Virus record (IMG/VR): IMGVR_UViG_3300032223_001269
Location: 1-22,126 of that record
Direction: 5' to 3' (one strand)
Length of the DNA stretch: 22,126 nucleotides
Source of the DNA: a virus
Shown piece by piece: positions 1-7,878 of this stretch. The notes under the pieces are model-generated. The model had not been told where the DNA came from. It ran no database searches and saw only the letters and a list, made by a program, of their open reading frames with translations. Within the stretch, counting starts at the first letter, position 1; every line of letters begins with the position of its first letter. Both the position numbers and the translations under genes were made by a program.

Positions 1-601
1 CAAGGCGATATTGATGAATGCCTTGGTTCCATGACACCAGAACTTCGACAAAGGAACCGGTCGCTGGAGCGGTATCAGGCACGACATCCACAACTTTAAA
101 CGGAATTGCTGCCGTAGTTGCAGTGCTGTTCAGTACACAATGTGCGCTGTTGCCGGTGGTCGTGCTGCCAGCGTTAGGAACCAGCGCGGCGTTTCCGCCA
201 ACCAAGTTTGCACGGGTAGCTTGTGCAACAGTAGTGGTGCCAGAAACAATTGCGGTCTTCATCACCAGATCGGGATCATCCGCAACATACGCAGAGATAG
301 CGGTCGAGGTGTCCGGGGTGCCGGTCGTCAGAGCGGGGAAGTATTGCGAGTAAACGCGTTGGCCCAAGGAGTTGATGTAGCTACAACCCATGAAAATACC
401 AACTACGTTAACGGTAGTGACGGTCAACACAGCGGTGGTAATACAGCCGTTGGAAGACATCAAAACCACATCACCAAAGTAAATGCTGGTGCCGTGCGCC
501 GTTTGAATCGGAATTTGCCGGGTCGAACCGGAAAAAACCTGTCCACCCAGCAGATTTACGGGGATTAGCCCGTACGGTGCTGAAACAGTAGGATAAGCCA
601 T
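1..601 (-). CDS. Virion structural protein, partial (cut by left window edge)
   Basis: The frame is open from an ATG at 601 to the window edge, giving about 200 residues with no stop, so the C-terminus is missing. The product begins MAYPTVSAPYGLIPVNLLGG and is rich in T, S, V and G with short beta-type segments and few charged residues. I recognise this N-terminal pattern as one that recurs in phage head-region proteins of environmental tailed phages, from memory and not from a search. The ATG is preceded by AGGAG at good spacing. It follows portal, scaffold-like and 149-aa head genes, which fits a head or decoration role. Whether it is the major capsid protein cannot be decided from this fragment. 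Confidence 0.75.
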   Translation of the reverse strand, partial: MAYPTVSAPYGLIPVNLLGGQVFSGSTRQIPIQTAHGTSIYFGDVVLMSSNGCITTAVLTVTTVNVVGIFMGCSYINSLGQRVYSQYFPALTTGTPDTSTAISAYVADDPDLVMKTAIVSGTTTVAQATRANLVGGNAALVPNAGSTTTGNSAHCVLNSTATTAAIPFKVVDVVPDTAPATGSFVEVLVSWNQGIHQYRL

Positions 602-616
602 ATAGAACTCCTAAAA

Positions 617-1066
617 TTAAGCTCCGGTGCCAAACGTAACTTTGGTCCGGTGGTCTTTGAAAAGTGGCATCCGAGGATCGTTTTCCCGCATGAGATTATT
701 ATCCACCGACTGCATCTGTTTATTAGTCACGTCTTGGAAGTAGGCGCGACGTTCGTTATTTATTTCCGCTGGCATCTTGCAAAGCATGAGTCCACCAATC
801 ACGATATTGTCTTTGAACCGGTCGTTTTCAACGGCGGACAAAAACACCTCGGGGTGATCTACAGCTTTAACAGGCTCCCAACCTTCACGAAGCTTGAGAG
901 AAACATTCATGGGATCAGATTCCCCACGCGTGCTTAAGCGTACCCAGCGAAAATCATATCCCGGTTCGGCAATTGGATTAGGCAGTACATCCGGCTTGAC
1001 CCAACTACGTTTGCGTTCAGTCTTTTCACGGGTTTCTAGTTCACGAGCAAGTCTGTTCTCAGCCAT
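617..1066 (-). CDS. Conserved head-region protein, 149 aa
   Basis: This is a soluble 149-residue protein with no signal peptide or membrane segment. The N-terminal 35 residues are charged (ENRLARELETREKTERKRS). A Trp/Arg-rich middle (YDFRWVRLSTRGESDPMNVS) and a Glu/Arg/Asp-rich C-terminal half follow. Its start codon overlaps the last 8 bases of the upstream scaffold-like gene, which suggests translational coupling, and it lies 15 bases before the next virion gene. I know no biochemical function for it. The position between the scaffold candidate and a virion protein supports a head-assembly or structural role, as an inference from context only. Confidence 0.7.
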   Translation of the reverse strand: MAENRLARELETREKTERKRSWVKPDVLPNPIAEPGYDFRWVRLSTRGESDPMNVSLKLREGWEPVKAVDHPEVFLSAVENDRFKDNIVIGGLMLCKMPAEINNERRAYFQDVTNKQMQSVDNNLMRENDPRMPLFKDHRTKVTFGTGA

Positions 1067-2084
1067 TTTGTTTCCTCATATCTTCTACAACCTGTTTGGC
1101 GTAAAGTTCCAACGGAAGTCCTAACCGTCTAGCTAAGGCAACTTGTGTCTTCGTCAGCGTGATTTTCCTAGGCGCAACGCTGCGTGTTACAGGTGCCACT
1201 ACATTTCTACGACGTGGTTCCGCTGGCTCAACTGCTTCCTCTGTTCCCTCAAAATTATCAGGAAAGATTTGGCGCATACGAGAATTAATCTTCTCGTAGT
1301 ATTCGTCAGATTGAGGGCTGACGCCCTGCTTCACCAATTTTTGGTGCAACCCCAAAGCAAAATGAGTCATTTCATCATCAGGCCCAAACCAAGGATTGTC
1401 TTTTTGCCAATCCAAAGCCCTTGAATCCACAGCCATTTGCGGGGCGATTGTTTGCTGTTCTACACTACTTTCTGCTGTTTGTACAGGGGGGAGCGTAAAA
1501 TTATTTATCTTATCTGCTTTTATCTTAGCAGAAGTTAAATCCTCCTGCGCTTTGATAATTGCATCAGAGTCCCCTGCTTCATAAGCTTGCTTATATTGGT
1601 ACTTTGCTACATTAATTTCGCTGGTTACTTCTTTCTTAGCTTGAGCAAGGAGAACTTCTTGATTTTTGCTAACAGCACCCTTAAGCTGCTTATTCTCCTC
1701 CATGAGCTGTTTGGTAACCCGAAGAGCCTCATCTTTTTCGCGTTGGGCCGCTTCAGCAATGCGCCTTTGGTCGTGGAAGCCTTTACTGAAGTGCTTGATG
1801 CGCTTACGGGTTTTCTCCGAGTAACTCTCAAGTTCTTCTTCGGTAATTTCGTCCGGAGGTTTGGACTGTTTCTTACCTTGGTCTTCCTTGGGAGTGTCAT
1901 CAATTACCTCGATTTCTACCGCTTTTTCTGCTTGTTTTTCAGGTTCTTGCGGCGGCGAAGCACTTTCTAACGGTGAATCGGAGCCGTCGATAACGATTTT
2001 AATGTCGTCTTCGCCTTCAACGGCTGGCTGATTCTCTATTTTGTCCGGGTTAGGGAACTCAAATTGCACTCTTTCAAATGGCAT
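1059..2084 (-). CDS. Putative scaffolding protein, 341 aa
   Basis: A scaffold directs capsid subunits to form a procapsid and then leaves or is degraded. The sequence fits this type by composition. About the first 85 residues are strongly acidic and Pro/Glu-rich. A long charged helix with heptad character runs from roughly residue 105 to 195 (RRIAEAAQREKDEAL then EENKQLKGAV). The C-terminus is a basic amphipathic helix (TKTQVALARRLGLPLELYAK), which in scaffolds often contacts the capsid protein. There is no protease motif. It sits between the GroES-like gene and the 149-aa head gene, overlapping the latter by 8 bases. The call rests on composition and order and not on a recognised domain. Confidence 0.65.
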   Translation of the reverse strand: MPFERVQFEFPNPDKIENQPAVEGEDDIKIVIDGSDSPLESASPPQEPEKQAEKAVEIEVIDDTPKEDQGKKQSKPPDEITEEELESYSEKTRKRIKHFSKGFHDQRRIAEAAQREKDEALRVTKQLMEENKQLKGAVSKNQEVLLAQAKKEVTSEINVAKYQYKQAYEAGDSDAIIKAQEDLTSAKIKADKINNFTLPPVQTAESSVEQQTIAPQMAVDSRALDWQKDNPWFGPDDEMTHFALGLHQKLVKQGVSPQSDEYYEKINSRMRQIFPDNFEGTEEAVEPAEPRRRNVVAPVTRSVAPRKITLTKTQVALARRLGLPLELYAKQVVEDMRKQNG

Positions 2085-2094
2085 TTAATGCTCC

Positions 2095-2466
2095 TTATGC
2101 ACGAGTTACACCGTGCGGATTAGCTACGATGGCATCGATACTGTCATCATTCATCAGGCGGTACTCCACTCCATTAACTTTAAAGCGAGTGCCAGAATTT
2201 GCCCGAAACAGCACGTAATCCCCCGCCTTACACCACGGGCCCGTCGGATAGCGTTCTACGTCGGCATAAGCTTGTTCGCCCATATCCAAGACCAAACCAA
2301 CAACAGTCATCAGTTTTTCCTCGTACATAGTCCTGTCAGCTTTAACAATCCCTGCGTCACCAAAAGTTTCTTCCACCTGCGGTAGCGCAATCAGCAGCTT
2401 GTAACCAACGGGTTTTGGAAGTTGTTGCTCCAATTCTTCGTCGGTAATAGCGGTTTGCTCAGTCAT
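2095..2466 (-). CDS. GroES-like (Cpn10) co-chaperonin, 123 aa
   Basis: GroES caps GroEL during protein folding, and phage versions (T4 gp31 type) help fold the capsid protein. The sequence shows the Cpn10 pattern: PVGYKLLIALPQVEE as the first strand, AGIVKAD, a mobile-loop region, VVGLVLDMG, WCKAGDYVLFRANSGTRFKVNGVEYRLMNDDSIDAIV. This matches the G-D-x-V-L-F and E-Y-x-x-x-x-D-x-I-x-A-I signatures of the family. The frame stays open upstream to 2580, but that part overlaps the preceding gene. I chose the ATG at 2466 because a GGAAG lies 9 bases upstream; the ATG at 2472 is too close to it. The last bases of the preceding 66-aa gene overlap this start. Confidence 0.82.
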   Translation of the reverse strand: MTEQTAITDEELEQQLPKPVGYKLLIALPQVEETFGDAGIVKADRTMYEEKLMTVVGLVLDMGEQAYADVERYPTGPWCKAGDYVLFRANSGTRFKVNGVEYRLMNDDSIDAIVANPHGVTRA

Positions 2467-2659
2467 CGTCATCTTCTTCCATTTGAGAACGCGAAAGGTC
2501 TTTAGTTGCTTGGATAGCAAGTCGTAGACCCCGGATACGACCCGCCACCTCACGATATTCGGCGTAGTCTTTAACTCCACCGTTTATCAAGAAGTCCGCA
2601 GAGGAAGCAACATCTTCCTCGTATTTTTCTATCAGCACGTCAAAGACGGTCTTTGCCAC
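2459..2659 (-). CDS. Small conserved phage protein between portal and GroES, 66 aa
   Basis: This is a 66-residue, mostly helical acidic protein (AKTVFDVLIEKYEEDVASS, then YREVAGRIRGLRLAI) ending in a run of Glu/Asp (EEDDDD). It starts 3 bases after the portal stop and its end overlaps the GroES start, so it belongs to the morphogenesis operon. The pattern Y-x-x-x-x-G-R-I-x-G-L-R-x-A-x near the middle looks familiar from small proteins next to portal genes in other phages, but no function is known to me. A role as a head-assembly accessory is an inference from position. Confidence 0.7.
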   Translation of the reverse strand: MAKTVFDVLIEKYEEDVASSADFLINGGVKDYAEYREVAGRIRGLRLAIQATKDLSRSQMEEDDDD

Positions 2660-2662
2660 CGG

Positions 2663-5173
2663 TTATTCCTTTGGTTGTTTTGGCTTTACTTGGGGTTTAG
2701 AGGTTTCATGCAACAGTTTCATTGCATCCAACTTGAGCTTGCTCTGGGCCTGTTCGGTCTGTGATTGTGAGCGAAGTTGGTTTTGACGCTCTTGAGACTG
2801 CACGCGGGACTCATTCTGTTGATGCTGCGACTGAACCCGTGCCATCTCTTTTTGCATGTCCACCTCAACCCGCTGTTTATCCAACTGCAATTTAGCGGCT
2901 GCAATCTGAGCATCGGATTGATCTTTCTGGGTTTTGCGTTGGACTTCAGACTGCTGAACTTGGACCTTGGCTTGCTCCAACTGAAACATGGGGTCTTGGG
3001 CTTGTTGTTGTGCCTGTTGTTGAGCCGCTTGCTGTTGATGAGCTTGAGTGAGTTGTTTACCTGCCTCAGCCACCAACTTAGCCAACAACACTTCAATATC
3101 TTCAGGCAACGGTGCATCAGGCGCGGGTAGCGGGGCCCCAAGCTTGTCTTCAATCTGTTTGCGATAACTAAAGGCCAGATGTTCTGCAATGTGCGCTTGG
3201 GCTGAGGCCATAAGCTGCTGCGCCATCGGATTCTGCCCAATAGTCTGGGCAATCATCGGGTCTTGCATGAAACTCATGTGGGTGGTGATGTGGGCATCGT
3301 GGTCTTGGTATATAAACGCCTTGACCGGCTTGCCAACCAGTATCGCCATGTTCTCAGACACAGGATCACGCGGTTTCTGATCTTCAGTCGTGGGCACAAT
3401 CTTGTCTGCATTACGGATACCCAAAACTTCAATCATCTGCCTGTGCAAGTACGGCAAGTCATAAATCTGCGGGGCTTGCTGTGCCATCTGAAACACTGCT
3501 TGATACTGCACCACCCGTTGGGCCATTGTGCTGCTATTGGGGTCGCTAACCGGTATAACGTCAACCATCGCATAGTCAGATTTACGGGCGCGAGATACCC
3601 CTGTCTCCGGCTCATACTGATAGTCCTCCGGCGCGAAGTCCGAAATAATGCCTTTGAGCAGCTTGAACTCCTGCTTCATGGCAAAGTGAACCCGGGCTTG
3701 CACCGCCGCCATTGGCTTTAAAGTTCTCTCCAACAACGCCAATGTCGTTCCAACCGGAGCTTGTGCGCTCATGTCGGAGATGTTCATGTCACTGATAGCC
3801 CCAAGACGACGGCCTTCGTCCGTTATTTTATCCAACAGCCCTGCCAAGACCTGAGACGGTTCTTTATATGGCAGAGTCATAATGTTATCTTTGATGGCCC
3901 CGCTTGGGACATCTACGTCTCTAAACTCTCCCGGAGCTATCGGTGTATCGTCACCCTTTACGCGCAATCCACGAGACTTCAAGCCCCCGGGCAGGTTAGA
4001 CAAGGTTCCAGCATCAACCAACTGCCTGATGATGGCCGTACCCGCACGGGCGTAACCACCGATGATGTGTATCAACCCAAGCCCGTAGAACCCAAACCCG
4101 GGTACATATACATAATGTACGAAGTGGTTGCGCTTGAGTTTCAGGGGGTCTTCTGGCTCCCAATTACGCCGGATAGCCAACACTTCGCCCGTGCCTTTTT
4201 CTATTGTCACAACGTAAGGCTTGGCAAGCTCCTTGTCCTCATCCTCACTTTCTTCATCTATCCCCGGCAAGCAACAGTCGGCATGGATTTCGTACAAGGT
4301 GTACCGGTCATCGTTTGACAGCACGTACCCGCCTTCCCGGGCTTTTTTCTTCTCGATATCACTAAAAAACGTCTCAGGCTCGCCTAGTTCTACATCACGA
4401 TAAAACCCACTGACCTGAAGTTCCTTGACTTCGTTCTTGGTCTTGCGCATGATGTGCGTAACGCGTTCAGCCATCTCGATATGTGAGGCACCATAAGGCA
4501 CAATCACGTCCTCCGCCGGTACATACAGAGATACCTGCCGCTCAAGGGTGGGGTCGTAATAAACTTTCTTGAACGCCGAACCCGCCAACCCAAGGCTATA
4601 GAGCATGCGTTCGTGCTCACTGCGGTACTCGATCATTTTTTCGGTCAACTGATAGTTCATGTCCTCACCAACACGAACAGCCGCTTCTTCTTTTTCTTTA
4701 GTAGATTTACCAATAATCTTGGTCTTCACCGGCCCAGCGGCGGGAAACGTCTCACTCATGGTTTCAGCTTGAAACCTTATGGCAGCTTCAGCTAGTATCG
4801 TAGAATACACACCGCACGCCCCGTCCCACGGCTGGGTGCGCTCTTCATACTTAAACCCAACAACTTCCAGCCCTTTTGCAAAAGTGTCTGCCCACTCTTT
4901 TCTCGCATTCAAGTCCGCATCAATATCCTCAACCAACTCACTAGCAAACATCGCTAGTTCTCCTGCGTTCATTGTTTCTGCAATGTTCTCGTCAAACTCA
5001 CTTTCCCCTTCTTCTTCGCCCGGGGCTATCGTAATCTCAACACTGCCGTCATCCAACGTAACCATATCTGGGTTAACGATATCAATCTGCAACCCTTGTT
5101 CTGTATCTATATCCCCCAAAGTGTCCAACCCTTGCGGGGCCTGATACAAACCTTTATCCATGTTTGTTGCCAT
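2663..5173 (-). CDS. Portal protein, 836 aa
   Basis: The portal forms the dodecameric ring at one capsid vertex through which DNA enters and leaves. The protein has an acidic N-terminal leader to about residue 65. A long central body resembles large portals of tailed phages: WADTFAKGLEVVGFKYEERT and WDGACGVYSTILAEAAIRFQ near the start, then GLAGSAFKKVYYDP, VPAEDVIVPYGA, and FGFYGLGLIHIIGGYARAGT. The last 130-140 residues are a Gln-rich coiled coil (AHQQQAAQQQAQQQAQ). The length exceeds the common 450-750 range mainly because of this tail and the acidic leader. It lies two genes downstream of TerL, the usual place. Start: ATG at 5173 with AAGGAA upstream. Confidence 0.88.
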   Translation of the reverse strand: MATNMDKGLYQAPQGLDTLGDIDTEQGLQIDIVNPDMVTLDDGSVEITIAPGEEEGESEFDENIAETMNAGELAMFASELVEDIDADLNARKEWADTFAKGLEVVGFKYEERTQPWDGACGVYSTILAEAAIRFQAETMSETFPAAGPVKTKIIGKSTKEKEEAAVRVGEDMNYQLTEKMIEYRSEHERMLYSLGLAGSAFKKVYYDPTLERQVSLYVPAEDVIVPYGASHIEMAERVTHIMRKTKNEVKELQVSGFYRDVELGEPETFFSDIEKKKAREGGYVLSNDDRYTLYEIHADCCLPGIDEESEDEDKELAKPYVVTIEKGTGEVLAIRRNWEPEDPLKLKRNHFVHYVYVPGFGFYGLGLIHIIGGYARAGTAIIRQLVDAGTLSNLPGGLKSRGLRVKGDDTPIAPGEFRDVDVPSGAIKDNIMTLPYKEPSQVLAGLLDKITDEGRRLGAISDMNISDMSAQAPVGTTLALLERTLKPMAAVQARVHFAMKQEFKLLKGIISDFAPEDYQYEPETGVSRARKSDYAMVDVIPVSDPNSSTMAQRVVQYQAVFQMAQQAPQIYDLPYLHRQMIEVLGIRNADKIVPTTEDQKPRDPVSENMAILVGKPVKAFIYQDHDAHITTHMSFMQDPMIAQTIGQNPMAQQLMASAQAHIAEHLAFSYRKQIEDKLGAPLPAPDAPLPEDIEVLLAKLVAEAGKQLTQAHQQQAAQQQAQQQAQDPMFQLEQAKVQVQQSEVQRKTQKDQSDAQIAAAKLQLDKQRVEVDMQKEMARVQSQHQQNESRVQSQERQNQLRSQSQTEQAQSKLKLDAMKLLHETSKPQVKPKQPKE

Positions 5174-5174
5174 A

Positions 5175-5438
5175 TTATTTCCTTATCGTTGCCCGATTTG
5201 TTTTCGGGTTGTACGTAAGCTTTTTTTCAGACTTACCTGTACGTTTTGATTCCCGGTCTTTAGCGCGTTCTTCAGCAGTCATAGCATTACGTGCTTGCCC
5301 TGCTTGTGTGAGAGTTTTGCCGTCCTCTTTCATCTGCCCCCGTTGTTGCAGTATCTTTATCGCCGTAGCCCTGTCCCCAACCTGTGCTGCAAGCCGGTCT
5401 ACCAACTGCCCCTTACCCATAAATTTCTGAGTAACCAT
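5175..5438 (-). CDS. Small basic phage protein between TerL and portal, 87 aa
   Basis: This is an 87-residue, strongly basic protein. Residues 5-35 look helical (KFMGKGQLVDRLAAQVGDRA, then AIKILQQRGQM), followed by a polar, Lys/Arg-rich second half (ERAKDRESKRTGKSEKK) ending YNPKTNRATIRK. The first part has the look of a short helix-turn-helix or SAP-like fold, but I cannot assign a family. It lies tightly between TerL and portal, 11 bases after the TerL stop and one base before the portal start. A nucleic-acid-binding accessory role in packaging is possible given the charge; this is inference. Confidence 0.65.
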   Translation of the reverse strand: MVTQKFMGKGQLVDRLAAQVGDRATAIKILQQRGQMKEDGKTLTQAGQARNAMTAEERAKDRESKRTGKSEKKLTYNPKTNRATIRK

Positions 5439-5449
5439 ATCCTAATCCT

Positions 5450-6985
5450 TTAGTAGTAGGCTTGACGCCGCTTTGCTTTGAAGTATTTAACCTCTTCGGG
5501 TTCATCTAACGCCGTACGCACAAACCCCCCGCTTCTGAACCGCATGAGTGCAAGCGTAGTGGCATCCACATAATCGTCATGTTCCCCAGCCGGGAATGAC
5601 GCAATCTCGTCCGCCACTTCTTCCGCCCAATTAGTCTGGGGTTTCCATACGCGCCCCGAAGCAAACAGGTCTGCTACAGAATTTAACCGGCTAATCTTGT
5701 CGTTCCCTCTACTGGGGGTATACTCTTGCACAGGGACACCCATTGCCCTAAGCTCATATATAAGAGGGGCCCCAGATGCTTTCTTCTCGACAATGAGGCC
5801 GTCAGGCATCCAAGACTTGTAATGGTCAAGTGTAACTTGTTTTAATTCAGGGAATTCCAGCCTGTCCCTGAACGCATTAAGCAAGATGATGTTGAACGCA
5901 CCTTTGCCCTTGTCATCGGCCTCGTCTTGAAACACTCCCCACGTCGTACAGGCACTATAGTCAGCCCGATTGGATTTCTCAAACGCTGTGTCCCACGTCT
6001 GGAGGATATAGGCACATTTTGGGGGTCTTTCCTCCTGCCACTCCCGCCACCACTCCCTTTTAACAATGGCCCCTTCGCGGGAAGTAGGAGATTGTTGGTA
6101 CTGAGCATTCCATTTGTAAGCAGGAAGCTCGGTTTTTAGGGCTGTAAGCTCTTTTAAAGACCAAAACTCAGGCCAAAGGGGTTTGGGAGGGTCATATTCG
6201 TCAAATAAAGCGGGAAATTCGATCACTTCCCACTCTTCTCCACCCCTTTGGGTAGTAGATTTGAGCACTTGACCGGTTAAATCACGCTGACTCCAGCGCG
6301 TCATCACTATAATAATGGCCCCACCCGGTTGTAGCCGTTGCCGAGGCCCAGATGTGTACCATTCGTACACTTTATCGTAGATTTCGGGGCTAGTTTCAGC
6401 CATTGTTGCTTCTTGTTCGCTGTGCGGGTCATCAATTATGAGGACATCAGCACCTTTACCGGTCACTGTACCGCCAACACCAATAGCAAAGTAGTCCCCG
6501 CCCATGTTTGTGTTCCATCTACCCGCTGCTTTTGAGTCAGATTGCAGCGAAACACCGGGGAAAATGTCGTTATATAGCTCAGAATCAACCAAATTTCGCA
6601 CTTTTCTACCAAAACCGACAGCTAATTCGGCAGTATTGGAGGTTTGGATGACCTTTTTATGGGGGAAAGACCCTAAAAACCATGCTGGCAGCAGCCAAGA
6701 AGCAAACTCAGACTTGGTGTGGCGGGGTGGCATGTTGATTATGAGCCGCTTTAGCTCCCCCCTAGCCACTCGTTCAAATGCACGGGCCATTATCGTATGG
6801 TGCTTCCCCGCTATAAACACCGGCCACGCCTTCTTTACAAACTTCAAGAAGTGCTTACGACAGCCTTCAATCTCTTTGCTGTGCTCTAGCGCATCCAACT
6901 GCCGAAGAATAGCTCGTTGATCTGTTTCCGATAGCTTATGGATGTTGTTATATAAGTGTTGCAGTTCTTGCACGGAGCCAATCAT
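5450..6985 (-). CDS. terL: Terminase large subunit (TerL), 511 aa
   Basis: TerL is the ATP-driven motor and headful or cos nuclease that packages DNA through the portal. Domain 1 is the ATPase: Walker A variant MPPRHTKS at about residues 85-92, Walker B VLIIDDPH at 181-188, and coupling motif MTRWSQRDL at 228-236. Domain 2 is the RNase H-like nuclease: D332 in WDTAFEKS, E400 in IVEKKASG, and D470/D474 in GEHDDYVDATT, so all the usual acidic residues are present. The length is normal for the Terminase_6 type. It overlaps the upstream TerS candidate by 4 bases. The catalytic set is intact, so I expect it to be functional. Confidence 0.93.
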   Translation of the reverse strand: MIGSVQELQHLYNNIHKLSETDQRAILRQLDALEHSKEIEGCRKHFLKFVKKAWPVFIAGKHHTIMARAFERVARGELKRLIINMPPRHTKSEFASWLLPAWFLGSFPHKKVIQTSNTAELAVGFGRKVRNLVDSELYNDIFPGVSLQSDSKAAGRWNTNMGGDYFAIGVGGTVTGKGADVLIIDDPHSEQEATMAETSPEIYDKVYEWYTSGPRQRLQPGGAIIIVMTRWSQRDLTGQVLKSTTQRGGEEWEVIEFPALFDEYDPPKPLWPEFWSLKELTALKTELPAYKWNAQYQQSPTSREGAIVKREWWREWQEERPPKCAYILQTWDTAFEKSNRADYSACTTWGVFQDEADDKGKGAFNIILLNAFRDRLEFPELKQVTLDHYKSWMPDGLIVEKKASGAPLIYELRAMGVPVQEYTPSRGNDKISRLNSVADLFASGRVWKPQTNWAEEVADEIASFPAGEHDDYVDATTLALMRFRSGGFVRTALDEPEEVKYFKAKRRQAYY

Positions 6986-7536
6986 GCAGGGGGAGCTTCT
7001 TCAAATATTTCTTCGGGGGCTTCTTCCACTTCTTCCAGCTCTACATCCTGTATGTCTAGTTCTTCTTCTGGGGATTCAAGGACTTCTTTCTCCGTCACCT
7101 CCAAAGCAAGCAACCTTGTGATGCGCTCCCGCAGGGCACTAGCCAGTTCATCCGAAGTCTTGTGAGTGACTGTAATTTCCGTCTGAGTAGTAAACAGCCC
7201 TACCTCAGAAATTTTACCTAGAAGTTCCAAGGCTTTTAGCTCTTGCCGTGAATCACCGCAGTGAGACATCTCAATCAACTTATGCATCACGTAAGTGCGC
7301 AGTTGTACGGCGTCTTTAATTACCTGATGGTCATAGGCACCGACAAGCGCGGATAGCCTGACCGTAACTGTGTTGCTCCCTACAGATGTAGAGTTGTCAG
7401 CTACGTGGGGTATTTCTGCTTTGGGCACCGGTGCCGGGGTTGGGAGTTCGCCAATGCCCAGCAAATCAAGCATTGCCTCCGTCCGTGCAGCTACGGCAAC
7501 ATGAGGAGAAAAGAATTCTTCGGAAGTAGTAATCAT
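6982..7536 (-). CDS. Probable terminase small subunit, 184 aa
   Basis: TerS proteins bind the packaging start site and recruit TerL. I call this one mainly by position: it is the first gene of the late operon and its stop overlaps the TerL start by 4 bases (ATGA). The middle (residues ~60-115, VRLSALVGAYDHQVIKDA to LELLGKISEVGLFT) is helical and fits a TerS core. The C-terminal 45 residues are very acidic (EKEVLESPEEELDIQDVELE). A classic N-terminal helix-turn-helix is not obvious. The Shine-Dalgarno site upstream of the ATG at 7536 is weak, so a start slightly downstream is possible. Confidence 0.6.
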   Translation of the reverse strand: MITTSEEFFSPHVAVAARTEAMLDLLGIGELPTPAPVPKAEIPHVADNSTSVGSNTVTVRLSALVGAYDHQVIKDAVQLRTYVMHKLIEMSHCGDSRQELKALELLGKISEVGLFTTQTEITVTHKTSDELASALRERITRLLALEVTEKEVLESPEEELDIQDVELEEVEEAPEEIFEEAPPA

Positions 7537-7803
7537 GTGGAGAAACGGGACTCCGGGTTCATAAGCGCGTTTAAGGCTATTAGTATATGTGTAGAACTAT
7601 ATTTATGCAAGGGGGAGGTTGGGACTCCTACCGGGGGGGTGTTTCTATATAGAGGGGGGTGGGGTACGGATTTTTTAAAATTACGTATCGTTTGAGCGGA
7701 ACATAGTGTTAGAGAAGTGGCAGGAGTCCCTAACCTAGCTTGGGGGGTTGGGTGGAGGTGGGTCACGGCGTTACCTATCTTTTACCTGTTTATTAGGTAA
7801 TGC
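7537..7803. promoter_or_regulatory. Divergent intergenic region, G-rich, with GGGACTCC repeats
   Basis: About 270 bases without a credible gene separate the leftward late operon from the rightward 191-aa gene. The plus strand has many long G tracts (7611-7670 and 7741-7762), some of seven G, enough to form quadruplexes. The word GGGACTCC occurs at 7547-7554 and 7621-7628, and inverted at 7723-7730; the last two extend to a 9-bp inverted repeat. TTACCT (7782-7787) and AGGTAA (7795-7800) form a 6-bp inverted repeat just before the rightward -35 box. These may be TerS binding or packaging signals and operators, as an inference. Confidence 0.45.
7582..7610 (-). promoter_or_regulatory. Weak candidate promoter for the late operon
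   Basis: Read on the minus strand, TTGCAT (7605-7610) and TATACT (7582-7587) are separated by 17 bases. The -10 matches the sigma70 consensus at five of six positions and the -35 at only three. It would start transcription about 40 bases before the TerS start codon. A late operon may instead need an activator or a phage factor, so I rate this low. Confidence 0.25.
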
Positions 7804-7832
7804 TTGACGCGATACCCTTATTGTGAGACAAT
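7804..7832 (+). promoter_or_regulatory. Sigma70-type promoter P1 with overlapping palindrome
   Basis: The -35 box TTGACG (7804-7809) is followed after 17 bases by GACAAT (7827-7832), preceded by TG at the extended -10 position. ATTGT (7820-7824) and ACAAT (7828-7832) form an inverted repeat with a 3-base centre overlying the -10. The same arrangement is found at two other promoters in this window. Downstream, ATCGGT (7839-7844) and ACCGAT (7853-7858) form another inverted repeat before the ribosome binding site of the 191-aa gene. Confidence 0.75.
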
Positions 7833-7878
7833 ATGCTTATCGGTTGATTGAGACCGATTAACTCAAGGAGATATTGTA

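Noticed and set aside
3761-4318. Plus-strand 185-codon frame within the portal gene
   Set aside because: It is antisense to a clearly coding portal and its product has no plausible fold. The same holds for the long antisense frames at 5927-6920 and 1143-1970.
7533-7766. Minus-strand 77-codon frame upstream of terS, overlapping its start by ATGA
   Set aside because: The product is Pro/Thr/Ser-rich from translated C tracts and looks non-coding. The overlap with the terS start is probably chance.
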